Of a DNA stretch of 64,000 nucleotides, positions 42,192 through 51,259 are shown one piece after another; the stretch's first letter is position 1, and each line of letters begins with the position of its first letter. The notes under the pieces are model-generated. The model ran no database searches. It saw only the letters and a program-made list of their open reading frames with translations, and was not told the origin of the DNA. The DNA comes from Candidatus Proelusimicrobium excrementi (GTDB lineage Bacteria > Elusimicrobiota > Elusimicrobia > Elusimicrobiales > Elusimicrobiaceae). The position numbers and the translations under genes were made by a program. Where the stretch lies: NCBI GenBank assembly GCA_934643455.1, contig CAKUBV010000002.1:62001-126000 (forward strand), read 5' to 3'.

Positions 42192-42851
42192 TTAATGTCT
42201 TTTAACTTTATTATTTTTTACGCCGTTTTTGGGGCAGTATCCGGCTATGAGGCACTCTTCGCATTTTGGGCCGCGCGCGTGGCATATTCCCCTGCCGTGC
42301 CAAATAAGGGCGTGGCTTATCCAATGCCAATATTTTTTATCAAGCAATTTCATTAAATCTTTTTCTATTTTTATCGGCTCGGTGTTTTTTGTAAGGCCTA
42401 TTCTGTAAGAGAGCCTTTTAACGTGTGTGTCGATCACGACGCCTTCCGATATGCCGTAGAAATCCTGCAATACCACATTTGCCGTTTTGCGGGCCACTCC
42501 GCGCAGTTTAAGCAGTTCTTCCATACTTGAGGGGACTTCGCCTCCGTATTTTTCAAAAAGAACTTTTGAAGTTTCGGAGATAGATTTTGCTTTTGCGTGA
42601 TAAAACCCCGTGGATTTTATTATGGATTCTATTTCTTCCAAAGAAGCTTTGCTCATTTCTTTTGCGGAAGGGAATTTTGCAAATAATTTCGGCGTAACCA
42701 TGTTGACGCGCACGTCGGTGCACTGGGCCGAAAGAATTACGGCGCACAAAAGCTGAAAAGCGCTTTCATAGTGTAAAGCGGTTTTCGTTTTTGGATAAAG
42801 TTTTTGTAAATCTTTAATCAGTTTCGGCAGATTTTCTTTTTTTAAAAGCAT
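42192..42851 (-). CDS. nth: Endonuclease III
   Basis: 219 residues. Helix-hairpin-helix with catalytic Lys in LRGVARKTANVVL, catalytic Asp in VDTHVKRLSYR, and a C-terminal 4Fe-4S loop starting CHARGPKCEECLIAGYC. A bifunctional glycosylase/AP lyase for oxidised pyrimidines. It overlaps the ABC permease gene by 38 nt, so it is co-transcribed with zinc uptake. The tail is basic (KNNKVKRH). Confidence 0.96.
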   Translation of the reverse strand: MLLKKENLPKLIKDLQKLYPKTKTALHYESAFQLLCAVILSAQCTDVRVNMVTPKLFAKFPSAKEMSKASLEEIESIIKSTGFYHAKAKSISETSKVLFEKYGGEVPSSMEELLKLRGVARKTANVVLQDFYGISEGVVIDTHVKRLSYRIGLTKNTEPIKIEKDLMKLLDKKYWHWISHALIWHGRGICHARGPKCEECLIAGYCPKNGVKNNKVKRH

Positions 42852-43650
42852 AATTCCTCAATATTACGGTTATAAATAAAATAAATATGTCGGTTAAAAT
42901 TATCATGGCTCCGCTTGGCATATTAAAGATAAAGGCCAAGTAAATCCCTGCTGTTACGCCCGTTACGGAAAATGCGGAAGCCAAGATAAGGGCTCTTTTA
43001 AACGTTTTAGCCAGCTGCAAAGCGGCCGTCGGCGGGATTATTATCATTGCCGATACAAGCATTATCCCGACAACTTTTAAAGCTATTACCACCGCCGCGG
43101 CGGAAATCAGCACCAAAAGTATATTTATCCTTTCCGTGTTAACCCCGGCCGTTTTGGCAAAGTTCTCGTCAAAAGTTATTGCTATCAAGTCATTGTAAAA
43201 AACGTATACCAGGGTAAGTATCGTCAAGGCCAGTACCGCTGCCAATATAAGTTCCGCGGCGTTTACGGTCAAAATACTTCCGAAGAGAAAGGAAAGTAAA
43301 TCCACGTTGAACCCGCCGGCCAATGCCGCTATAATCAGGCCCAGCGATATCCCGCCTGCGGCGATAATACCCAGCGCACTGTCGGAGTGGACTTTCGCGC
43401 TTGAACTTATTTTGTATATTCCCAAAGAACTTAACATAACCACGGGTATGGCCATAAACACGGGGCTGGTGTTGGTTATAAGGCCGAGTGCTATTCCGCT
43501 TAAAGCCACATGGCTAAGGCTGTCGCCGATTAAAGAAAGCCTTTTAAGCACCAAAAATACGCCCAGCACCGCGGTTATTACGGCTATAAGCGCGCCGGCT
43601 ATAAGCGCCTTCTGCACAAATGCGTAAGATAAAAATTCAATGACGCTCAT
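42814..43650 (-). CDS. znuB: Zinc/manganese ABC transporter permease
   Basis: 278 residues from the ATG at 43650 (AAGGAGC 6 nt upstream), preferred over TTG at 43668. About eight membrane helices with the ABC-3 family pattern (LIGDSLSHVALSGIALG, NLLSFLFGSIL-like region LDLLSFLFGSI, LISAAAVVIALKVVG, IIPPTAALQLAKTF). It forms the channel of a metal importer with the ATPase and lipoprotein encoded upstream. It overlaps the ATPase gene by 14 nt and nth by 38 nt. Zinc rather than manganese is inferred from the His-rich ATPase tail. Confidence 0.9.
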   Translation of the reverse strand: MSVIEFLSYAFVQKALIAGALIAVITAVLGVFLVLKRLSLIGDSLSHVALSGIALGLITNTSPVFMAIPVVMLSSLGIYKISSSAKVHSDSALGIIAAGGISLGLIIAALAGGFNVDLLSFLFGSILTVNAAELILAAVLALTILTLVYVFYNDLIAITFDENFAKTAGVNTERINILLVLISAAAVVIALKVVGIMLVSAMIIIPPTAALQLAKTFKRALILASAFSVTGVTAGIYLAFIFNMPSGAMIILTDIFILFITVILRNYAFKKRKSAETD

Positions 43651-44434
43651 GATTATGCTCCTTTTCAAAAGGGCAGCAGCCCTCGCCGTGAAGATGATCC
43701 ATAAGGTGCGGCGTATACGGTCCGAAGTACTCTGTAACTTTTTTGGAGCGGCAGAAGTCTTGTTTTGCGCCGCTGAAAATCAAATTTTTATCTATGATTA
43801 TAAAATTGTTTACGTACTTGCCGATGTCGGCGATGTCATGCGTGATTACCAAAACTGCGGTATCCAAACTTTTGTTTATTTGGGAAATCATCTCAAACAG
43901 GCTGTCGCGGGAAGACCCGTCCAAAGCCGTGGAAGGCTCGTCCAAAATTATAAGTTCCGGATTGTTTACCAGCGTCCTTGCCATAAGCACGCGCTGCTGC
44001 TGCCCGCCAGAAAGTTCATTGAAAAGTTTATCTTTGTATTCAATGCATTTCGTCGTTTCCATTACGCAAAGCGTGCGGCGGTTATCTTCGGCGTTGAATA
44101 TGCGCGGCATTTTCTTGGAGCTTAAAAGCCCCAGCCTGGCTACGTCAAAAGCCGTCAAAGGCATAAGCTTGGGCGGAGTGGCTTTTTGCTCCAGGTAGCC
44201 TATTTTACGCCAGTCTTTGAAATGTTTTAAATCCCGCCCAAATAATTTTATACTGCCTTCCGCGGAAGGAAGCAAGCCGAGAATCGCTTTGACAAGCGTC
44301 GTCTTTCCTCCTCCGTTTGGGCCCAGTATGCCGGTAAAGTCGCCGGGCTTTACGGTAAAAGAAACGTCTTTAAGGGTTTCTTCCCCGTTGTAGGAAAAAG
44401 ATAAATTTTTAACTTCTATTATATCCATGTTCAA
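43637..44434 (-). CDS. znuC: Zinc ABC transporter ATP-binding protein with His-rich tail
   Basis: 265 residues. Walker A GPNGGGKTTLVKA, Q-loop at EQKA, signature LSGGQQQRVLMARTL, Walker B LIILDEPSTALD and switch His in VITHDIADIG. The C-terminus carries many His and Cys (HLMDHLHGEGCCPFEKEHN), a likely metal-sensing or buffering tail. Its ATG overlaps the substrate-binding protein stop by 4 nt. Confidence 0.93.
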   Translation of the reverse strand: MNMDIIEVKNLSFSYNGEETLKDVSFTVKPGDFTGILGPNGGGKTTLVKAILGLLPSAEGSIKLFGRDLKHFKDWRKIGYLEQKATPPKLMPLTAFDVARLGLLSSKKMPRIFNAEDNRRTLCVMETTKCIEYKDKLFNELSGGQQQRVLMARTLVNNPELIILDEPSTALDGSSRDSLFEMISQINKSLDTAVLVITHDIADIGKYVNNFIIIDKNLIFSGAKQDFCRSKKVTEYFGPYTPHLMDHLHGEGCCPFEKEHNHERH

Positions 44435-45327
44435 GCTTTGCAGTTAAGCCCTTTTGCCAGGCTTTCCATATTTTTTATCATAAGCTGCCTGTAGGTGGGC
44501 TTTTGCTCAAAATCCTTTTTGGTTATATGTTCTATCGTATATAAATGCAAAATTTGCGCGCCGGTTTCTTTGGATATTTGTTCGGCCACGGCGGGGTTTA
44601 CGGTTTCTTCCGTAAAGATGTATTTGACGCCGTTTTGTTTTATGTTTTTTATCATTTGCGCCATATCTTTGGGGGTCGGTTCCGCGTCGGCGTTGACGCC
44701 GGATAAAGGCTTAAAGTTAAGCCCGTATCTGCGCGCCGTGTAGCCGAAAGCCAAATGGCCTATATGGTAAATGTCTTTGCTTTCGCAGGCGGAAAACATT
44801 TGCCCGTACATGCGTTTAAGCATGGTAATTTCATTATGGAAATTTAAAATATTTTTAAGCAGTTGTTTTTCCGTGTCGGGATATTGCGCAGAAATATAAT
44901 ACGCCATATTTTCCGCCATTACCTGAATATTGTCAAAATCCATCCAAACGTGTGGGTCTTTAAGGTCCGTTTCCGGCAGGTTTCTTTCAAGAGGAAAAGC
45001 CTTTTCCCCGCCGAGCTTTTTCGCCCAAGGCTCAAGTCTGTTGTTTATATAAAAAAGAAATTCCGCTTTTTCTATATTGGCTATGTCCTGCGGCAGCGGT
45101 TCAAAACCGTGCGGCTGGGAGCCGGGTGGGATAATCATTTTTATTTCCGCCACGTCTTTAAGCACCTGCGAAGCCAAAGTATAGCTTACATAATCGGCTT
45201 CAGCGGTTTTTATTGAAAGTTCGTTTTTTGGTTCCGGGGCCTGTTCTTTGGCGCATCCCGCAAAAAAAACCGGCGTCAGGGCCGCAAAGGCCCCGACGCT
45301 TAACAAAAGTTTCATCATGCGGTTCAT
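44431..45327 (-). CDS. znuA: Zinc-binding lipoprotein of the ABC importer
   Basis: 298 residues from ATG 45327, the codon that overlaps the kbl stop (TGATG); the longer frame begins inside kbl. Lipobox FAGC at ~23. Cluster A-I metal-binding fold with histidines in GSQPHGFEP, DPHVWMDFDN and HIGHLAFGYTARRYGL, and a C-terminal Glu/Asp region (FTEETVNPAVAEQI). The long His-rich loop of some ZnuA proteins is absent. It binds zinc outside the inner membrane and delivers it to ZnuB/ZnuC. Confidence 0.92.
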   Translation of the reverse strand: MNRMMKLLLSVGAFAALTPVFFAGCAKEQAPEPKNELSIKTAEADYVSYTLASQVLKDVAEIKMIIPPGSQPHGFEPLPQDIANIEKAEFLFYINNRLEPWAKKLGGEKAFPLERNLPETDLKDPHVWMDFDNIQVMAENMAYYISAQYPDTEKQLLKNILNFHNEITMLKRMYGQMFSACESKDIYHIGHLAFGYTARRYGLNFKPLSGVNADAEPTPKDMAQMIKNIKQNGVKYIFTEETVNPAVAEQISKETGAQILHLYTIEHITKKDFEQKPTYRQLMIKNMESLAKGLNCKA

Positions 45328-46511
45328 CAGATGATACCCAAGGCCTTTCCGCACTTTTTAAAAGCGGCGGCCGCCTTTTCAAGCTGGCTGATTTCGTGCC
45401 CGGCTGTAACGATGGTTCTCAGCCTTTCTTTGCCTCTGGCTACGGTGGGGAAGCCTATCGCCAGAGCGAAAACGCCTTCTTCAAACAGCATTTTGCTTAA
45501 AGCGTGGGCTTTTTGCGTATCGCCTACCATTACCGGGGTTATGGGCGTTTCGGAAGAGCCCGTGTCAAAGCCGGCCTTTTTCAGTTCTTCCTTAAAGAAC
45601 TTTGTATTATCCCAAAGCTTTTTAAGCCTTTCCGGTTCATTGTAAATTACGTCAAGCCCGGCCAAGCAGGTGGCCACTACGGCTGGGGGATGGGAACTTG
45701 AAAATAAAAACGGCCTCGCCACCGATTGCATATATTGCTTTAAATTATGGCTGCCGGCGACGTATCCGCCTATCGTGGCGAAAGCTTTTGAAAGCGTGCC
45801 TATCTGTATGTCAACCTTTCCTTTAAGGTTGAAATGGGCCACGGTACCCCTGCCCTGCGGGCCGATAACGCCGCTTGCGTGTGCGTCGTCAACCATGCTG
45901 ATGACGTCGTATTTATTGCAAAGTTCGGCTATTTCCGGCAGTTTGGCGATATCGCCGTCCATGCTGAAAACTCCGTCGGTAACCAACAGTTTTCTCCTTG
46001 CGGAGCGGACTTCCGGCAATTCCAAAATTTCTTTTAAATGCGCCATATCGTTGTGGCGGTATATTTTTTTCTTCGCTTTGGAGAGTCTGCCGCCGTCTAT
46101 TATCGAGGCGTGGTTGAGCTCGTCGGATATTAAAACGTCTTCCGGGCTGGTCATGAGGCTTTGGCAGGTGGCCGTGTTTGAAGTGAAGCCGGACTGTATC
46201 ACTATGGAATCTTCCGTCCCTTTAAATTCGGCGAGGCGTTTTTCCAATTCTTCATGCATGGAAGTTGTGCCGATTATCGTGCGTACGGCGGCTGTGCCTA
46301 TGCCGTATTTTTCGGTCGCTTCCACGGCGGCTTTAATTACCTTCGGGTGCGTGGTAAGGCAAAGATAATTGTTTGAAGTAAGGTTGATGACTTCTTTTCC
46401 GTCTATCGTGGAAATCGGCCCCTGCGCGCTTTGAAGTACATTGGGCTCAATAAAACGGTTTTCCGTTTTGAGCTGAGCTATTTCCTGTTCTAAGAATTTC
46501 ATTTTATCCAT
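45327..46511 (-). CDS. kbl: Glycine C-acetyltransferase (2-amino-3-ketobutyrate CoA ligase)
   Basis: 394 residues, a class II PLP enzyme. NNYLCLTTHP, AAVRTIIGTTSMHEELE, the VDDAHASGVIG cofactor Asp/His region and the PLP-Lys motif TLSKAFATIGG. With Tdh upstream it splits threonine to glycine and acetyl-CoA. 8-amino-7-oxononanoate synthase (BioF) is a close relative, but the tdh-kbl pairing (16 nt apart) favours Kbl. Its stop overlaps znuA's start by one base, which couples threonine breakdown to zinc import; Tdh is a zinc enzyme. Confidence 0.95.
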   Translation of the reverse strand: MDKMKFLEQEIAQLKTENRFIEPNVLQSAQGPISTIDGKEVINLTSNNYLCLTTHPKVIKAAVEATEKYGIGTAAVRTIIGTTSMHEELEKRLAEFKGTEDSIVIQSGFTSNTATCQSLMTSPEDVLISDELNHASIIDGGRLSKAKKKIYRHNDMAHLKEILELPEVRSARRKLLVTDGVFSMDGDIAKLPEIAELCNKYDVISMVDDAHASGVIGPQGRGTVAHFNLKGKVDIQIGTLSKAFATIGGYVAGSHNLKQYMQSVARPFLFSSSHPPAVVATCLAGLDVIYNEPERLKKLWDNTKFFKEELKKAGFDTGSSETPITPVMVGDTQKAHALSKMLFEEGVFALAIGFPTVARGKERLRTIVTAGHEISQLEKAAAAFKKCGKALGII

Positions 46512-46526
46512 TTTCGGCTCCTTATA

Positions 46527-47564
46527 TTACGGTATAAGCAAGATTTTGCCGCATTCCTTTTTTGGATCCATGGCGATTTCAAAAGCTTTTGCAAAGTCTT
46601 TCATCTTAAAAGTATGCGTGATTACGGGCCTTGGGTCTATGGCTTTGCTCTTTAAAAGGCTTTCCATTTTGTACCAGCTGCGGAAGATTTCCCTTCCGGC
46701 GATGCCTTGCAGACGTACGGCCTTGAACACTATTTTATTGGCGTAGTCTATATTTATATTTTCTTTCGGCAGACCGAAGCAAACCATTCTGCCCGCGGGT
46801 TTGACCGCTTCCAGCGCAAGATTTATTGCCCCGGGATTGCCGGACATTTCTATTACGATGTCTATGCCGGATTTGTCGCCGCCGGCTTCAATGATTTTTT
46901 TAAATGTGTCCGGGTCCATTGGGTTAAGCACTACGTCGGCGCCCATTTTCGCCGCCAAATTCTGGCGGAAGGGGGAAGTTTCCAAAGAGATTACCTTCGC
47001 CGCGCCGCAGGCTTTTGCTATTTGTGTGGCAAAAAGCCCCTGAGGGCCGCAGCCGGAAACCAACACCGACTTGCCGACGATATCTTCCGAAAGCGTGGCA
47101 AACACCGCATTGCCCAAAGGTTCCATTATGGAGCCGATGTCTTTGCAGGAGTCGTCGGAATGCTTCCACGCGCAGCGCGCGGGAATGGCCGCGTACTCGG
47201 CAAAGCCGCCTTGCGTGTCTATGCCTAAAATTTTCAGATTGGAACAAACGTGTCTTTGGTCATTGCGGCATTGATAGCATAAACCGCAGAATATGTGCGA
47301 TTCCACGGAAACGAAATCGCCTTTGTTAAATCCCTTGGCTTTATCGCCTATTTCCACCACTTCTCCGCAAAGTTCATGGCCGAAGATAAAAGGTATCGGC
47401 ATTCTTTTTGCGGACCAAGACGTATAGGCGTATATCGGCAAGTCGCTTCCGCAGATTGAAGCGGCGTGTATTTTTATAAGCAGTTCGTCGCTTTTTATTT
47501 GCGGGACCTCGGCGTCTATATATTCCGCGCCGGGGGCCGCTTTGGTTTTACAGATGGCTTTCAT
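46527..47564 (-). CDS. tdh: L-threonine 3-dehydrogenase (zinc alcohol dehydrogenase family)
   Basis: 345 residues from ATG 47564, which follows AAGGAG by 10 nt; the longer frame adds an unlikely leader. Catalytic zinc Cys in ASICGSDLPIY and HELCGEVVEIG, structural zinc CGLCYQCRNDQRHVC, NAD-binding VSGCGPQGLFATQIAK. It oxidises threonine to 2-amino-3-ketobutyrate for Kbl. The exact substrate rests on operon context since sorbitol dehydrogenases look alike. Confidence 0.92.
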   Translation of the reverse strand: MKAICKTKAAPGAEYIDAEVPQIKSDELLIKIHAASICGSDLPIYAYTSWSAKRMPIPFIFGHELCGEVVEIGDKAKGFNKGDFVSVESHIFCGLCYQCRNDQRHVCSNLKILGIDTQGGFAEYAAIPARCAWKHSDDSCKDIGSIMEPLGNAVFATLSEDIVGKSVLVSGCGPQGLFATQIAKACGAAKVISLETSPFRQNLAAKMGADVVLNPMDPDTFKKIIEAGGDKSGIDIVIEMSGNPGAINLALEAVKPAGRMVCFGLPKENINIDYANKIVFKAVRLQGIAGREIFRSWYKMESLLKSKAIDPRPVITHTFKMKDFAKAFEIAMDPKKECGKILLIP

Positions 47565-47633
47565 ATAATGTAATCTCCTTGTCTGCTTAAAACTTGCGTA
47601 AAAATCGCGGGCAGGCACTCCGCTTTTAAAAAA

Positions 47634-48437
47634 TTATTTTTCTTCTACGGAAACTTCTCCGTAAAAGGTTTTTAAATCTATTTTGCTGTTATTTTTGTAT
47701 TCTTCGCCGAGTTTAGGCAGATATATTTTTATGTCGCCGGAAAAAGAATGGGCCGAAATGCTTAAAGGATTTTCAGGCAGTGCGGTCCACCTTGCGCTTA
47801 ATTTGCCCTGCGAAGAATAAAACATTAAATTTTCGGCCGAGCCGGTCATCTTGCTGTTTCCGCTTGTGTTAAGTATGGATATATCGTGGGCCGAGCCCGT
47901 TACGGAAACATTGCCGCTTACCGTTTTTAAAGCCAAATCTTTCCCTTTAAAATTCCTTATGGTGATTCTGTCGGTAAGAGTTTCCGCCGTAAAATCTCCG
48001 CCTATGTCGGAAGTTTCTATAACGCCCTGGCCGGTGTAGGCGCGCGCGGTTTTTGAATTGATTGAAAAAAATCTTATATCCCCGGTTTGGGAAGAGGCGT
48101 AAATATGTTTGTTTTCGCCGGCTTGCAGTTTTATTGAGCATCTGGAGCGCGGTATCATCAATATTTTTTTAAGCAGGGCTCTTTGCTTTTTTGGTTCTAT
48201 TACAATTTCAACGATGTTCTCGCTTGGGCGTTTTAAAGTCATGGAACATAAAAGGGACCGCCACGTTACGGAGCTTTCGCCGCCTCTTTCCGGTACGACG
48301 GTAATATCCGCTTTTTGGGAAGAAATAAAAATATTCGTATAAGAATCGGTTTTAAAAGTTTGGGTCTTCTCCTTAGCTTGCGCGAAGAGCGTCAGGCAGA
48401 GAAACGCTGAAGATACCAATATTATTTTTTTTATCAT
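47634..48437 (-). CDS. DUF4097-type exported beta-helix protein
   Basis: 267 residues with a signal peptide (~1-22) followed by repeating short strands: IYASSQTGDIRFFSINSK, GVIETSDIGGDFTAET, LALKTVSGNVSVTGSA, ISILNTSGNSKMTGSA, ISAHSFSGDIKIYLP. The spacing of ~20-24 residues and the (S/T)xSGD/N motifs match DUF4097/DUF4098 repeats seen in envelope proteins of unknown function. 70 nt separate it from tdh; it may be independent. Confidence 0.75.
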   Translation of the reverse strand: MIKKIILVSSAFLCLTLFAQAKEKTQTFKTDSYTNIFISSQKADITVVPERGGESSVTWRSLLCSMTLKRPSENIVEIVIEPKKQRALLKKILMIPRSRCSIKLQAGENKHIYASSQTGDIRFFSINSKTARAYTGQGVIETSDIGGDFTAETLTDRITIRNFKGKDLALKTVSGNVSVTGSAHDISILNTSGNSKMTGSAENLMFYSSQGKLSARWTALPENPLSISAHSFSGDIKIYLPKLGEEYKNNSKIDLKTFYGEVSVEEK

Positions 48438-48518
48438 ATAATTACCTTATAGGCGTATACAGAAAGTATATATATTTAATATCGTTTGTAAAAGCCGAAA
48501 ATTTCAGGAGAGTGTATT

Positions 48519-49430
48519 ATGAACGTGTTTTATTTCCTGCTGTTGGCCTTTTTTTGGGGAACGGCATATGTTGGCGTAAAATATACGGTTGACGTTTTTG
48601 ATCCGTATTTTTCTTCGTTTTTAAGGGCGTTTATCGGTTTCGTTTTCTTTACCGGCTGGTTTTTGATTACGAAACAATCTTTTTATCTGCCCAGGAAAGA
48701 GGCTTGGCGTCCTTGGCTGGCAGGCATGCTTATTATGGGGGTGCCTTTTATTTTTCTTTATTGGGGCCAGCAGTTTCTTCCGCCCGGCACCGGCGGCATT
48801 TTTAACGGTACGGTTCCGTTGTGGGTTTTTATCATAGCCGCGGTTACGCTTAAAGGGCAGGACCGCTTTACGTGGCGCAAAGCCATAGGCGTTATAGTCG
48901 GCTTTATCGGCCTGATGTTCGTCTTCCAGCCGGCTTTGCAGGCTTATACTTCCGCCTCGATGGACAAAATGGCGCTTTACGGCAGCATTTCTCTTTTGAT
49001 GATGGCGATTTGCTATGCGAGCGGAAACGTTCTTATCAAATACATTATGATAAATAAAATTACTTGGCAGCAGAGCGTTTTCCATCAGTATTTGTTTACC
49101 ACGATATTTTTGTTTTTCGTGGCTTTGCTCGCCCGCGCGCCTTTGCCGTCCTTGGAGCAGGCTTTGGCCCCTAAAGTCGTAATTTCAATATTTTACGTGG
49201 CTTTATGTTCTTCGGCCGCGGCTTTGCTGCTTTTGATGAAGCTTCTTAAAGAATGGGGCGCGTTAAGGGCCAGCTTGGCCACTTATTTTGTTCCGTTCAT
49301 TGCGGTGGGCAGCGATTTCTTGTTAAACGGCAGAGTGCCCGGCAAGTATGAGGTTATCGGTATGGTTATCATTATAGCCAGCCTTGTACTTATACAGTTT
49401 GATAAAAACGGCTTTAAGAAATCGGCGTAG
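48519..49430 (+). CDS. EamA-family (DMT) transporter
   Basis: 303 residues with ten predicted membrane helices in two EamA repeats (first: FYFLLLAFFWGTAYVGVKY...LPPGTGGIFNGTVPLWVFI; second: GSISLLMMAICYASGNVLIK...SAAALLLLMKLLKEWG, ...VPFIAVGSDFLLNG). Family members export amino acids, amines or purines; substrate unknown. CAGGAGAG precedes the ATG. A strong terminator follows. Confidence 0.9.
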   Translation: MNVFYFLLLAFFWGTAYVGVKYTVDVFDPYFSSFLRAFIGFVFFTGWFLITKQSFYLPRKEAWRPWLAGMLIMGVPFIFLYWGQQFLPPGTGGIFNGTVPLWVFIIAAVTLKGQDRFTWRKAIGVIVGFIGLMFVFQPALQAYTSASMDKMALYGSISLLMMAICYASGNVLIKYIMINKITWQQSVFHQYLFTTIFLFFVALLARAPLPSLEQALAPKVVISIFYVALCSSAAALLLLMKLLKEWGALRASLATYFVPFIAVGSDFLLNGRVPGKYEVIGMVIIIASLVLIQFDKNGFKKSA

Positions 49431-49456
49431 AGCATATCGGTTTGCTGTTTTTAATT

Positions 49457-49488
49457 AAAAAGCGCCTCCCATGAGGCGCTTTTTTTTG
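49457..49488 (+). terminator. Rho-independent terminator after the EamA gene
   Basis: AGCGCCTC (49461-49468), loop CCAT, GAGGCGCT (49473-49480) followed by TTTTTTT; an A run on the left may also serve the minus-strand ldh gene. Confidence 0.85.
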
Positions 49489-49512
49489 CGTATGCCGGAT
49501 AATATTGTGTAT

Positions 49513-50487
49513 TTATAAAAGATTGTTTTCTTTTAAAATGCCTTTCAATATTGCGGCGGATTTCTGCAGGTTTTCTATTTCCTCTTTGTTTAAAGCTATG
49601 GGAACATGGGTTTCAAAGCCGTTCTTGCCCACTATGGAGGGCATACTTAAGACGATATCTTTTATGCCGTATTCGCCGTGCATCATGGCCGATACGGGCA
49701 ATATTGATTTTTCGTCGCGGACGATGGCTTCGCAAATCCTTTTTACAGACATGGCTATGCCGTAATTTGTAGCTTTTTTGCGGGAGATGATTTCATACGC
49801 GCTGTTTTTTACGTCGGAAGCGATTTTCTCCGTAGCTTTTTTATGGTCGAAATGTCCGCGCATTTCGCAAAAGTCGTTTAATGGTATGCCGGAAACGTTG
49901 GCGCAGCTCCAGGCCGCGATTTCGCTGTCGCCGTGTTCGCCTATTATAAAGGCGTGTACGCTGCGGCTGTCGACGTTAAGGTGTTCCCCTATCTCGCATT
50001 TCAGCCTTGCCGTATCCAGCACCGTGCCGGAGCCTATCACCCTGTTTTCCGGCAGGCCGCTTAATTTGATTGCGGCGTGCGTCAGTATATCCACCGGATT
50101 GGCTACGATAAGCATAATTCCCTTAAAGTTCCTTTTGGAGATTTCGGGAATAATGGATTCAAAAATTTTTATATTCTTTTTTACCAAATCCAAACGTGTT
50201 TCGCCGGGCTGTTGGTTTGCCCCCGCCGTGATTATTACGATACCCGCGTCGGCCGCGTCATCATAATCGCCGGCGTAAATTTTCATCGGGCGCGCAAAAG
50301 GTATACCGTGGCTGATATCCAGGGCTTCTCCTTCCGCTCTTTCTTTATTGGCGTCTATCAGTACCATTTCCGTAAACATTCCGCTTTGCATCAGGCTGAA
50401 AGCGGAGGCGGATCCCACAAATCCGCAGCCTATTACGGCAGCTTTTCTGAAATTTATGTAACTTGAGCAATCATTTATTTTTTCCAT
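49513..50487 (-). CDS. ldh: L-lactate dehydrogenase
   Basis: 324 residues. Rossmann start AVIGCGFVGSASAF, NAD-binding Asp in VLIDANK, substrate loop NQQPGETRLDLV where Gln (not Arg) at the specificity position marks lactate rather than malate dehydrogenase, the Asn in VANPVDILTH, and the catalytic His in IIGEHGDSE. Regenerates NAD by reducing pyruvate, supporting fermentation. Divergent from ybaK across a 127-bp A/T-rich spacer. Confidence 0.94.
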   Translation of the reverse strand: MEKINDCSSYINFRKAAVIGCGFVGSASAFSLMQSGMFTEMVLIDANKERAEGEALDISHGIPFARPMKIYAGDYDDAADAGIVIITAGANQQPGETRLDLVKKNIKIFESIIPEISKRNFKGIMLIVANPVDILTHAAIKLSGLPENRVIGSGTVLDTARLKCEIGEHLNVDSRSVHAFIIGEHGDSEIAAWSCANVSGIPLNDFCEMRGHFDHKKATEKIASDVKNSAYEIISRKKATNYGIAMSVKRICEAIVRDEKSILPVSAMMHGEYGIKDIVLSMPSIVGKNGFETHVPIALNKEEIENLQKSAAILKGILKENNLL

Positions 50488-50614
50488 ATTATTTTCCTTA
50501 TAGCCGCTTAACCGCGTTTGTGCGGCGTTTTATAAAGCGGCGAATAATATTATAGCTTTCGGTTGTAATTTTATCAATGGGGCGTCGCCGCTTTTAAATT
50601 TATATAATTTATTT

Positions 50615-51094
50615 ATGGAGCATAAAACAAACGTAATGCGCGTTTTGGACGCGGCTGAAATCACTTATAAACATTACTCTTATGACGCCAAAGAAGCTTT
50701 AAGCGGAACGGAAGTGGCCGCTTGCTTAAAAGAAAATCCGGCGCAGGTTTTTAAAACGCTGGTTACATGCGGCAAAAGCCGGGCCCATTACGTATTCCTT
50801 ATACCAGTAGCGGAAGAGCTTGACCTTAAAAAAGCCGCCAAAGCCTGCGGGGAAAAGTCCGTGGAAATGGTGAAATCCAAGGAACTTCTGCCTCTTACCG
50901 GATATATACACGGCGGCTGTTCGCCCGTGGGAATGAAGAAATTTTTTAAAACTTTTATCGATTCTTCCGCGTCTGCCTTTGAAACTATTATTTTCAGCGG
51001 CGGCAAAGTAGGTTTTCAGGTTGAGGTAAGCCTTGCGGATTTGGCCGAAGTTCTAGAGTTTTCTTTGGTGGAACTTACTCTTAAAAAATCATAA
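50615..51094 (+). CDS. ybaK: Cys-tRNA(Pro)/Cys-tRNA(Cys) deacylase YbaK
   Basis: 159 residues, typical YbaK/EbsC size. The family Lys appears in QVFKTLVTCGK, with FLIPVAEELDLKKAAKACG, the GYIHGGCSPVGMKK loop and GFQVEVSLADLAEV at the end. It hydrolyses Cys wrongly attached to tRNA-Pro. Its stop codon abuts the stop of a small minus-strand GNAT remnant. Confidence 0.93.
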   Translation: MEHKTNVMRVLDAAEITYKHYSYDAKEALSGTEVAACLKENPAQVFKTLVTCGKSRAHYVFLIPVAEELDLKKAAKACGEKSVEMVKSKELLPLTGYIHGGCSPVGMKKFFKTFIDSSASAFETIIFSGGKVGFQVEVSLADLAEVLEFSLVELTLKKS

Positions 51095-51259
51095 GTTTTT
51101 CTTAAGTACAATCATATCCGCGCAAAGCGTTTCGCCGTCGTATACCGGCTTTTCGTAATTCTCGGTGAAGAAGTTTTTTATCGTTTTATACGGTTTAAAA
51201 CCGTTCTTTATATAAAAATTAACCGCTTGCGGCGCTTCCGCCGCCGTGCCGAAAATCAT
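51089..51259 (-). pseudogene. GNAT acetyltransferase C-terminal remnant coupled to lpxI
   Basis: 56 codons on the minus strand: IFGTAAEAPQAVNFYIKNGF at the N-terminus is the Q-x-A-x-x-F-Y-x-x-x-G-F motif B of GNAT enzymes, followed by two short strands ending CADMIVLKK. The first ~90 residues (motif A, acetyl-CoA loop) are absent. Its ATG shares one base with the lpxI stop (TAATG). Either this is the stump of a gene truncated when lpxI's end was rearranged, or a tiny protein that still is made by coupling. Too short for acetyltransferase activity alone. Confidence 0.65.
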
